64,000 nt of DNA from Jacaranda mimosifolia. Lineage: Eukaryota > Streptophyta > Magnoliopsida > Lamiales > Bignoniaceae. Where the stretch lies: contig CM032125.1 of assembly GCA_018894105.1 (NCBI GenBank), forward strand, positions 992,001 to 1,056,000, read 5' to 3'. The notes beneath the pieces are model-generated. The model ran no database searches. It was given only the letters and a program-made list of their open reading frames with translations, and was not told where the DNA came from. Shown piece after piece: positions 36,331 to 45,234 of the stretch (position 1 is the stretch's first letter; the number at the start of each line of letters is the position of its first letter). Both the position numbers and the translations under genes were made by a program.

Positions 36331-36742
36331 TGTTGATTTTGCCTTGAAATTGAGATAAGTTTGACAAGGAGATCAAGTTTGACTAGAATTAGGACTCCTT
36401 CTTTTATTGGGTTTTCTAGTCCTAGGTAAAGTAGTCTTTTTGACTATAAATATTAGTTGTTTCTTTCGAAGAAAATATCACGAACATAACACAAGGGCTT
36501 CTTTACTGCTTTTGAGTAATTCTCTCAAGACGGAGTTTAGAAGGAGGGTGTTAGGTGTTTTCGTGAGATTTGTGGGATTCAAGTTTGTACTTACACTTTG
36601 ATTTGAGATCAATAAAATTCCTTTTCTTTGTCGGGTGGATTAGGCATATCGCCGAACCACGTTAAATCTTGTTGTCACTTTACATTGAATTACTTTGCTA
36701 TTATTTCATTGTTTCCGCAATAGATCCTCTTGGGTTCCAACA
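36331..36742 (+). repeat. 5' LTR (type A, 412 bp)
   Basis: It begins TGTTGATTTTGCC and ends GGGTTCCAACA. A TATA-box-like TATAAATATT is at 36445, and an AATAAAA polyadenylation-like signal is near 36609. Confidence 0.93.
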
Positions 36743-36745
36743 AAC

Positions 36746-36757
36746 TGGTATCGGAGC
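36746..36757 (+). other. primer-binding site 1 of the composite copia element
   Basis: TGGTATCGGAGC lies three bases inside the type A LTR and resembles the initiator Met-tRNA complement TGGTATCAGAGC with one change. Confidence 0.85.
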
Positions 36758-36796
36758 TTTTGGTTGGGGCTGCAAGTTGAGATTTAATTTTTGAGG

Positions 36797-37250
36797 ATGG
36801 GCAATGTTATTAGTAAATTACTTCACGGTTCAAAATTTTGATGACAAAGGGAATTTCACTTTTTTGCAAGAAAGAGTAGAGGATTCCTAATTCAACAGGG
36901 CCTAGCAGTGGCATTGAAGGTAGGAGAAGCCGACAGATATGAAGGATTTACAGCGGGAAGATTTGACTTTATATTGCGGACAACATTATTATTAATGTTG
37001 TGGAGATTAATGGATTTTGGATTCCAGATGCACAATGCATGTTTGCTCCATGGAGAATTATTTTTGATTCACTTCAATCATGGAAGACATGTAATTTATC
37101 TTTGTGCGATGATTCTACTTGGAGAGTCATGGGTATTGAAGTGGGGAAAATCAAAATAGTTGTTGGAGCAGTTCATACTTTAGGTGGTGTGATCTATGTC
37201 CTAAAGGTATGAAAGAATCCAATTTTCTTGAGCCAGTTTGATTCCTAAGG
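36797..37250 (+). pseudogene. deleted copia gag/protease relic
   Basis: After an ATG at 36797, short pieces in changing frames resemble parts of the intact polyprotein downstream. First comes a gag start (FDDKGNFTF, then QGLAVALK, compare QGLQRALK). Then a protease-like stretch appears, with SWKTCNLSLCDDSTWRVMGI and VHTLGGVIYV standing where the intact copy has DGGKTLMGNDASCRVVGIG and VRTLTDVHHV. The DSG catalytic triplet is not preserved (PDAQ instead). The rest of gag, integrase and RT are missing. It is the coding remnant of a non-autonomous element. Confidence 0.75.
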
Positions 37251-37335
37251 TTGTGAATATTCACTGAAGGTGGAGTCCTGAGCCAGTTGGATTCCTAAGG
37301 TTGTGAATATTCACTGAAGGTGGAGTCCTGAAAGT
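37229..37335 (+). repeat. ~53-bp tandem duplication in the relic
   Basis: GAGCCAGTTKGATTCCTAAG through CACTGAAGGTGGAGTCCT occurs twice in succession. Confidence 0.9.
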
Positions 37336-37497
37336 CACACATTAAGCTGTACATGGGCATTGGCCGGGATGAGTTAGTTAGAGCCAAGACCTTACTAATT
37401 CGACATGTGCAGTGATATCTTTGAAGGCCAATGGAACTTGGTTTGCGATGGAGTCATGAACAATTACTGAGATGAGAAACCTCGTCAAGGTGGAGAT

Positions 37498-38274
37498 TGT
37501 TAAGATTTGACTCGGTTTTCGAGAAACCAAGTTTGACTAGAATTAGGACTCCTTCTTGTATTGGGTTTCCTAGTTCTAGGTAAAGTAGTCAAGTAATTTT
37601 CTATTATAAATAGATGTGTTTATTTGATTACTTTAAAAAGGAAATAGACAGGACACTCGTGGAACTCATGATGTGATACTCATGGGGTAGTTATTGTGAG
37701 TACGAGTGGGGCAATACAAAGGGGTGGAGTGAGTATTTCTTTGGTAGTTATGTTAGTGGTTGTACAAGGGGTTTTTTGGCTTGAGTTTGGGCACGTCAAA
37801 TTCAAGGGTTGGCTTGTACTGGTCTATCATAATTGAAGAAAGAAAACTCCCGTGGAGGTAGGCGGAATTTGCCGAATCACGTAAATCTGTGTCTGTTTTA
37901 TTTTTCTATCTGTCGGGTATTAATTTTTTCATTAAATTTGTGAGTGTGATTTGTGAATTCCTGATAAATTAAATCTCATGCCTAAATTATTTCCGCTGTG
38001 CTCCAACAGGTAGTTATGTTAGTGGTTGTACAAGGGGTTTTTTGGCTTGAGTTTGGGCACGTCAAATTCAAGGGTTGGCTTGTACTAGTCTATCATAATT
38101 GAAGAAAGAAAACTCCCGTGGAGGTAGGCAGAATTTGCCGAACCACGTAAATCTGTGTCTGTTTTATTTTTCTATCTGTCGGGTATTAATTTTGTCATTA
38201 AATTTGTAAGTGTGATTTGTGAATTCCTGATAAATTAAATCTCATGCCTAAATTATTTCCGCTGTGCTCCAACA
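37498..38274 (+). repeat. internal LTR (type B) with a 266-bp 3' duplication
   Basis: It follows a polypurine-like AAGGTGGAGAT, begins TGTTAAGATTTG and ends CTCCAACA. It is related to, but distinct from, the type A LTR (shared GACTAGAATTAGGACTCCTT and CCTAGTTCTAGGTAAAGTAG). The last 266 bp (37743-38008) are repeated exactly head-to-tail at 38009-38274 with about five differences. A primer site follows directly. A fragment of the same type lies at 23510-23735. Confidence 0.85.
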
Positions 38275-38277
38275 AAC

Positions 38278-38289
38278 TGGTATCGGAGC
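38278..38289 (+). other. primer-binding site 2, in front of gag-pol
   Basis: TGGTATCGGAGC again, three bases after the type B LTR end. Confidence 0.85.
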
Positions 38290-38302
38290 CAGGTTGGATC
38301 AG

Positions 38303-41300
38303 ATGTCAGGAATGAAGTACCAGGTAGAGAAATTCGATGGGAAGAATGACTTTGGGCTGTGGAAGATGAAGGTTCACGCCCTCCTGTGTCAACAAGGATT
38401 ACAGAGAGCGTTAAAGGGTAGAGAATTCTTGCCGGAAATGCTGAAGGACGAGGAGAAGGATGAGTTCATGGCGAAGGCTTACGGTACTCTGGTGTTATCA
38501 TTGGCGGATAACGTACTGAGAGAGGTCGCCACGGAAAGTACGCCATCGGATTTATGGAAGAAGCTGGAGAGTCTATATATGACGAAGTCCCTGACAAATA
38601 GGTTGTATTTGAAACAGCGACTATATACATTGAGAATGAAGGAAGGTACATCTATTACTCAACATATTGATTTTTTCAATAAGGTGATTCTAGATCTCGC
38701 TAGTATCGATGTTAAAATTGATGATGAGGATCAATCTTTAATTCTCTTGTGTTCCCTGCCAAAATCTTTTGAGCACTTGGTTACTACTTTGTTGTATGGG
38801 AGAGATACGATTTCAATGGAGGATGTGAAGGCCTCATTGAATTCCAACGAGTTGAGAAAACATGTCTTGGGCAGCAACGATGGTGAAAGTGGGGAAGGAT
38901 TGGTGGCAAGAGGGAGACCAAGAGAAAGGGGAAGGAGTAGAGGCCGATCGAAGTCCCGAACCAAGCCTAGAAATGGTGACAAATGTTTTAGGTGCGGTGG
39001 AACGAGGCATTGGAGACGGAATTGTTCAGAACGAGGAAAGGTGAAGGATGCAGGTGAAACTTCTGATCAGAAGCGGGATGATGTCGCAGGAATTGTTGAG
39101 GATGAGTCTGATGGTGGGCTTGTTCTCAACGTTGCTGAAACTTTACTAAACTCTGAATGGATTTTGGATAGTGGCTGCTCCTACCACATGTGCCCAAGAG
39201 AAGATTGGTTTACCACATACCAAAAATTTGATGGTGGTAAGACGCTTATGGGAAACGATGCTTCTTGCAGGGTTGTAGGAATTGGCTCAATTTGTATTAG
39301 GATGCATGATGGGATAGTAAGGACCCTAACAGATGTGCATCATGTTCCAGATTTGAAGAAAAACCTGATATCGCTAGGTACTCTGGACAAGAATGGTTGT
39401 GAGTACAGAGCTCGAGATGGAGTTCTGCGGGTTTCCAAAGGTGCACTGCTTATCATGAAGGGAGAAAAGCGGAACGGCCTTTACATATTGCAGGGAAACA
39501 CGGTTTCTGGTACTGCAGCGGTTTCTTCATCAATCAATGATACTACGAGACTCTGGCATAAGCGGCTTGGGCATATGAGTGAGAGGGGGATGTCAGAATT
39601 GAGCAAACGAGGTTTGCTTTGCGGAGAGAAGACTGGTGAACTGGATTTCTGCGAGCAGTGTGTGCTGGGCAAGCAACATAGGGTGAAATTCGGTACTGTA
39701 GTTCATAGGACCAAAGGTACCTTGGATTACATTCACTCAGATCTTTGGGGGCCTTCTCAGGTTCCTTCAAAGGGAGGTGCAAGGTACATGCTGACATTCA
39801 TAGATGATTTCTCACGTAGAGTATGGGTGTATCTGCTGAAGCATAAGGATGAGGTGTTTGTCAACTTTAAGCAATGGAAGACCTTAATTGAGAAGCAGAC
39901 AGGAAAGGAAATCAAGCGCTTGAGAACTGACAACGGATTGGAGTTCTGCAACAAGGAATTTCAGGAATTCTGTGAGAAGGAAGGAATTGTGAGGCATCGC
40001 ACAGTTGTACATACACCACAGCAGAATGGAGTTGCAGAACGGATGAACAGGACTATCTTGGAAAGAGCTAGATGCATGCTCTTTAACGCCGGATTGTCCA
40101 AGGATTTTTGGGCAGAAGCAATTAACACTGCTTGTTATTTGGTGAATAGGTCACCATCAACCGCTTTGGACTGCAAGACACCAATGGAAGTTTGGTCTGG
40201 GTCTCCTGCTGATTACTCAAATCTGAGAGTATTTGGGTGTCCAGCCTATGCTCATGTCCGGGATGGGAAGCTTGAGCCAAGGGCTAGGAAGTGCATATTT
40301 CTAGGCTATGCAGATGGAGTCAAAGGTTATCGTTTGTGGTGTAATGATGATAAGGGCTCCAAGATGATTATCAGCAGGGACGTGACATTCGATGAGTCTG
40401 CAATGATGAAAAAGGTAGAGCAGCAGAAAAGCGGTCAACAGGGCGTTAAGGAGAAGGTGGAGATTCATATTGATCCTCCACAAGTTTCAAAGGGGAAACA
40501 GAAGGTGGTAGATGAAGCTGGTGATAGCACATTACCACCTAATCAACAACAGGAAAATGAACCACTACAAAATTATCGCTTGGCTCGCGATAGGGAGAGG
40601 AGGCAGATCAAACCACCACAGCGGTTTGCTTACTCAGATCTGGTAGCTTATGCTTTGAGTTTAGCTGAGGAGTTTATAGGAGATGATCTAGTCTCATACA
40701 AAGAGGCAATATCCAGGCCAGATTCTGATAAATGGATTGCAGCTATGAGTAAAGAGATGGAGTCTCTACACAAGAATAGCACATGGGAACTGGTTGATGT
40801 ACCCAAAGGGCAGAAAATTGTAGGTTGCAAATGGATCTACAAGAAGAAAGAAGGAATTCCTTGTGTTGAAGATGCTAGATACAAGGCGCGATTGGTTGCT
40901 AAGGGTTTTACTCAGAGAGAGGGAGTTGACTTTCATGAAGTATTCTCCCCAGTTGTAAAACATACTTCCATTCGTGTTTTACTTGCCATGGTTGCTCTGT
41001 TTGATATGGAATTAGAGCAGATGGATGTGAAAACAGCGTTTTTACATGGTGAGTTGGAGAAACAAATCTACATGAGTCAACCAGAAGGATTCGTTATTCC
41101 CGGGAAACAAAATCAAGCATGTCTTTTGAAGAGATCATTATATGGCTTGAAGCAGTCTCCCAGGCAGTGGTATAAAAGGTTTGATGCTTTTATTACCAAG
41201 ATAGGATATACTAGAAATAAATTTTATTGTTGTGTATATTACAAAATTTGTAGTGATAGCTTTCTCGTATATTTGCTGTTGTACGTTGATGATATGTTGA

Positions 41301-42256
41301 TTGCCTCTAGAAACATATCTGAGATCAACCAATTAAAAGCTCAGTTAAGTGAAGAATTTGAGATGAAGGATTTGGGCAGTGCAAAGAAGATTTTGGGCAT
41401 GGAGATCATCCGGGATAGACAAGCAGGATTGTTGTACTTGTCTCAACAACATTACATTGAGAAAGTACTTGAGCGATTTGGGATGAATAAGTCCAAGCCA
41501 GTAAGTACGCCACTTGCAGCTCATTTCAGGCTCTCATCAGATCTATCACCGAGTACTGAGGAGGAGGTGGAGCACATGTCAAATGTGCCATATGCTAGTG
41601 CAGTGGGTAGCTTGATGTATGCCATGGTGTGCACTAGGCCAGACATTTCACATGCAGTTAGTGTTGTGAGTAGGTATATGCACAAGCCAGGAAAGACTCA
41701 TTGGCTGGCTGTGAAATGGATCATGAGGTATTTGAGAGGCTCTGCAGGCAGATGTTTGAGGTATAGTCAATCGAATTCTACTACAAGAATTATTAGCTAT
41801 GTGGATGCAGACTATGCAGGAGATTTGGACAGCAGAAGGTCCATGACGGGCTATGTGTTTTGTGTATCAAGTTGTACGGTTAGCTGGAAGGCGACTTTGC
41901 AGTCATCAGTTGCATTGTCCACAACAGAAGCTGAGTACATGGCTTTGGCTGAAGGCGTTAAAGAAGGCATTTGGCTAAAGGGGCTTATCGATGATATGAG
42001 TATGACTTCTGAGATCACTAAGGTATTTTGTAACAGTCAAAGTGCCATACACTTGTCAAAAAATCAAGCATTTCATGAGAGAACAAAACACATAGATGTG
42101 AGGTATCACTTTGTTCGGGATATGGTGTCCCAAGGAGTCATGTTGGTTGACAAAGTTGGGACTAAGGATAATCTGGCAGACATGTTGACTAAGGCTGTTC
42201 CAGGAATCAAATTCGAGCATTGCTTGGATTTGATTAATATTTGCAGACTCAGATAA
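38303..42256 (+). CDS. copia gag-pol polyprotein, intact (1317 aa)
   Basis: The single open frame encodes everything a copia element needs for particle formation, reverse transcription and integration. Gag spans about residues 1-220, with the zinc knuckle CFRCGGTRHWRRNC near residue 228. Protease carries WILDSGCSYHMC (Asp near 288). The pre-integrase zinc region is LWHKRLGHM...CEQCVLGKQH. Integrase has DLWGP, RTDNGLEF and NGVAERMN, giving D, D and E with the last two about 35 apart (near 480, 543 and 579). RT has [12 protein letters not shown] and YVDDM (near 994), and RNase H has YVDADYAGD with STTEAEYMAL. The ATG at 38303 is chosen because upstream in-frame codons lie in the LTR and primer site. 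The full length and absence of stops suggest it may still be active. Confidence 0.95.
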   Translation: MSGMKYQVEKFDGKNDFGLWKMKVHALLCQQGLQRALKGREFLPEMLKDEEKDEFMAKAYGTLVLSLADNVLREVATESTPSDLWKKLESLYMTKSLTNRLYLKQRLYTLRMKEGTSITQHIDFFNKVILDLASIDVKIDDEDQSLILLCSLPKSFEHLVTTLLYGRDTISMEDVKASLNSNELRKHVLGSNDGESGEGLVARGRPRERGRSRGRSKSRTKPRNGDKCFRCGGTRHWRRNCSERGKVKDAGETSDQKRDDVAGIVEDESDGGLVLNVAETLLNSEWILDSGCSYHMCPREDWFTTYQKFDGGKTLMGNDASCRVVGIGSICIRMHDGIVRTLTDVHHVPDLKKNLISLGTLDKNGCEYRARDGVLRVSKGALLIMKGEKRNGLYILQGNTVSGTAAVSSSINDTTRLWHKRLGHMSERGMSELSKRGLLCGEKTGELDFCEQCVLGKQHRVKFGTVVHRTKGTLDYIHSDLWGPSQVPSKGGARYMLTFIDDFSRRVWVYLLKHKDEVFVNFKQWKTLIEKQTGKEIKRLRTDNGLEFCNKEFQEFCEKEGIVRHRTVVHTPQQNGVAERMNRTILERARCMLFNAGLSKDFWAEAINTACYLVNRSPSTALDCKTPMEVWSGSPADYSNLRVFGCPAYAHVRDGKLEPRARKCIFLGYADGVKGYRLWCNDDKGSKMIISRDVTFDESAMMKKVEQQKSGQQGVKEKVEIHIDPPQVSKGKQKVVDEAGDSTLPPNQQQENEPLQNYRLARDRERRQIKPPQRFAYSDLVAYALSLAEEFIGDDLVSYKEAISRPDSDKWIAAMSKEMESLHKNSTWELVDVPKGQKIVGCKWIYKKKEGIPCVEDARYKARLVAKGFTQREGVDFHEVFSPVVKHTSIRVLLAMVALFDMELEQMDVKTAFLHGELEKQIYMSQPEGFVIPGKQNQACLLKRSLYGLKQSPRQWYKRFDAFITKIGYTRNKFYCCVYYKICSDSFLVYLLLYVDDMLIASRNISEINQLKAQLSEEFEMKDLGSAKKILGMEIIRDRQAGLLYLSQQHYIEKVLERFGMNKSKPVSTPLAAHFRLSSDLSPSTEEEVEHMSNVPYASAVGSLMYAMVCTRPDISHAVSVVSRYMHKPGKTHWLAVKWIMRYLRGSAGRCLRYSQSNSTTRIISYVDADYAGDLDSRRSMTGYVFCVSSCTVSWKATLQSSVALSTTEAEYMALAEGVKEGIWLKGLIDDMSMTSEITKVFCNSQSAIHLSKNQAFHERTKHIDVRYHFVRDMVSQGVMLVDKVGTKDNLADMLTKAVPGIKFEHCLDLINICRLR

Positions 42257-42305
42257 GAGGCCCTATTGGGGGCAGGGACAAAGAAGATGAATGGAAATTT
42301 CAAGT

Positions 42306-42319
42306 CAAAGGTGGAGAAT
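42306..42319 (+). other. polypurine tract of the composite copia element
   Basis: AAAGGTGGAGAAT sits immediately before the 3' LTR, where plus-strand DNA synthesis starts. Confidence 0.8.
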
Positions 42320-42731
42320 TGTTGATTTTGCCTTGAAATTGAGATAAGTTTGACAAGGAGATCAAGTTTGACTAGAATTAGGACTCCTTCTTTTATTGGG
42401 TTTTCTAGTCCTAGGTAAAGTAGTCTTTTTGACTATAAATATTAGTTGTTTCTTTCGAAGAAAATATCACGAACATAACACAAGGGCTTCTTTACTACTT
42501 TTGAGTAATTCTCTCAAGACGGAGTTTAGAAGGAGGGTGTTAGGTGTTTTCGTGAGATTTGTGGGATTCAAGTTTGTACTTACACTTTGATTTGAGATCA
42601 ATAAAATTCCTTTTCTTTGTCGGGTGGATTAGGCACATCGCCGAACCACGTTAAATCTTGTTGTCACTTTACATTGAATTACTTTGCTATTATTTCATTG
42701 TTTCCGCAATAGATCCTCCTGGGTTTCAACA
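42320..42731 (+). repeat. 3' LTR (type A, 412 bp)
   Basis: Same length as the 5' LTR, with four substitutions seen by eye (TGCTT/TACTT, CATATC/CACATC, CCTCTT/CCTCCT, GGTTCC/GGTTTC). It is followed by the AATCT target duplicate. Confidence 0.93.
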
Positions 42732-42736
42732 AATCT

Positions 42737-43558
42737 CATAGCTTAATTTGACCGACTTTTTCTTTAGATAAAATATTTTCCAGACTCAACATATTTAAAT
42801 CCTCTCAATCTCCTAACATTGTTCTCATCATTTTTTGTAGAATCAGGCTTCCAAATCTCTTCATCAGTAGGAGCATATATAATAAAATTTCTTATATCAA
42901 CAATCCTTGTACGATGTACCAATTTAAATTTATTCGACAGGAATTTATTATATTTGTGTGTTTAATCAGGGTGAAATGTCAAATTATATTCATTAATTTA
43001 CACACAATAATTAAGAAAAAGAACATAATTTTGATAGTCTCATTATTTTGATTGTGTATGAATCTAGTTGAATTAGAAACTTAGCCTACAGGAGAAAGAA
43101 GACATGGAAAAGAGAAGAACATGAAAAAAGTTGAGAATAAGAAGAACAAAAAATATTGAGTACGTAATTTAAAATTATTCAAATTGTATTTTCTATTATT
43201 TTTTATTTTCTTATTTAAATATTGAACTCAATAAATTATTCAACATTTGTGAATTTCTTAAAAAAGTATTTTTGAAATTTTATTAATATTTAAATATATT
43301 TAAATTTATTATTAATATATTTAAAATTATTACAATTGCACAAGTTTAAGAAATAACAAGTTTGCATTTTTTGATAATATTTTTATTTTATTTATTTAGA
43401 ATTGGAATATAAATAAACATTTACTTAGTTCATGTAAAGTAATTTTAAATTATATATTGTATTTTAGTTAATAATTTTTAAAATGTTTAAAAGAACCACT
43501 CATGGTTGGTATTTTTATCTCACTATATTCAATGACTGGGACAACAAGGAAAATTTTG
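42737..43558. other. intergenic DNA
   Basis: No gene. The first ~170 bp continue the block interrupted by the copia insertion and match 55560-55640 (CATATATAATAAAA phrase). The rest is AT-rich. Confidence 0.55.
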
Positions 43559-44834
43559 TGCCACGCCCCCAAATCTGGGATACGACACAATGGTGCTCCC
43601 AAGCCCAAATAACTCAAAAACACCAAGCCTCAGAATTTAGAACACCGACTAAAATCCAAAAAAATACCAATCTCTTGTCACATCCCCAAAAGTGCTCTTC
43701 TTCCTCCTCCACTAAACTAAGTTCTGTGCAAAATGGTGAATCAATAATTTAAGGTGGGCACTTCACCCAATAAATAAATCTCCTTCTCCTTCTCCTTCTA
43801 CTAGACTTGAGCATGTATAAACATCAAACAAAAGAAAATAAATAATTGAAGACAAGAATATTCGATTTAAAAAATATAACAATTAGCATATAGAAATTCA
43901 AGATTCTTATTATCAAAGTGACTCACAGAACATGCTTTTTAGAGTAATTTAGAATAGAGATTACACACCTATAAAAAATATTCATTAATTAATCATGCTC
44001 ATGAATTCTCGGGATTCTAATTGGTTAACTTGGCCAAGATCTTAACTGCAATACCATTAAGTGGCTTCAGAAGTTTTAACAACAATACCATTAAATGGCT
44101 TTGGAGATTTAACAACAATGCCATTAAGAGGCTTCTAAGGTCTTTTGCTACTGTAACCCCGTAGTATAGTTACGGAACTCGTTCCTATCGACAGTTTCTC
44201 AATTATTCAGAGTATAGATTATTTTTATTATTTTTATTTCAACAGAGAGTGCTATGTTTCATGCAAGATTAAAAAAATTTTAGTTTTACATGCTCAAATC
44301 CTAAAAAATAAGTTTTGTGTATGGGAAAAGTCTTATGAACAATTAAATATTTGTAGAAGGAAAATTCTACAACAAATAAACCATTAAATTAAAAATTCAA
44401 TATGCACAATTACCTATTTTGATGTAGAAAAAAATATTTTCAATAGAAAGATAATAGAAATTTACTAACACCAAAATTGTAAAATCCAAAATTTGTGTCA
44501 GATTCCATCTACCACTTAAGCATTCTTCACTAATTCTACGATAGAAACAATGGTCTGTTAGTACCCAAGAATAAAATTTGCTATGAATTTTCTAAAGAAC
44601 AATCAAAGGGATGATATTTTCTCACCTATGAGTATTGACTTCTCTATTTCTTACTATATGTATATTTATTTTACTAGGCTAAGTATTCCAGATAGAATAG
44701 AATTCTTATTTTTTTGAGATAAGAAGATAACTCTAATCATAACTCCTTCAGATTTGATCAGTCTCAATTCCAAATAACGATCCTTATTTTAATGAGATGA
44801 AAAGATAACTCTAATCCCAACTCTTTTAGATTTG

Positions 44835-45124
44835 TGTTAAATCAGCCTGCATGTTTTACTCTCTTTTCTGTTCAGTTTATTAGTTAGGGTTTCTGTTATA
44901 ATTTAACTTGTTAACAGCTGGATAATTAGTTAGGCAGTTTGGTTAGCATTTGTTCTTTTCCCTTTTTGCCACATTGATTTGCTATAACTCTCACTCCTAT
45001 AAATAGGAGCTTTTGTATTATAACTTGCACAGAAATCAACATACACTTTTCAACATTTTTTTTTTCTTCCAAGTTTGGTTTGCATGTCAATTGGCCGTCA
45101 TGATTTGATCGCTATCAATTAGCA
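44835..45124 (+). repeat. 5' LTR of the older copia
   Basis: It begins TGTTAAATCAGCC and ends ATCAATTAGCA. A TATAAATA box lies at about 44998. A primer site TGGTATCGAAAG follows directly at 45125. Confidence 0.9.
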
Positions 45125-45234
45125 TGGTATCGAAAGATTTTTCTCTCTGCTGCACCTCCTGAATCTCCGTTTGTGCCTTTCATTCGTTTGGCTTTCTTCC
45201 TACTTATTTCCTCTTCCAATCATCTCTTCCAGCC

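Larger units (their letters stand above)
36331..42731 (+). mobile_element. Ty1/copia retrotransposon, young and composite (6.4 kb)
   Basis: Two 412-bp LTRs (36331-36742 and 42320-42731) differ at only four positions by eye and are flanked by a perfect AATCT duplication (36326-36330 and 42732-42736). Between them, in order, lie a primer site, a deleted gag/protease relic, a 3'-end-like stretch with a polypurine run, a different LTR (37498-38274), a second primer site, an intact 1317-codon gag-pol, and a polypurine tract. About 1% LTR divergence points to a recent insertion. The element looks like a fusion of two related copia elements that moved as one unit. Confidence 0.92.

Noticed and set aside
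36407..36601. 64-residue frame present twice (also 42396-42590)
   Set aside because: It is inside both type A LTRs; identity reflects LTR duplication, not a gene family.
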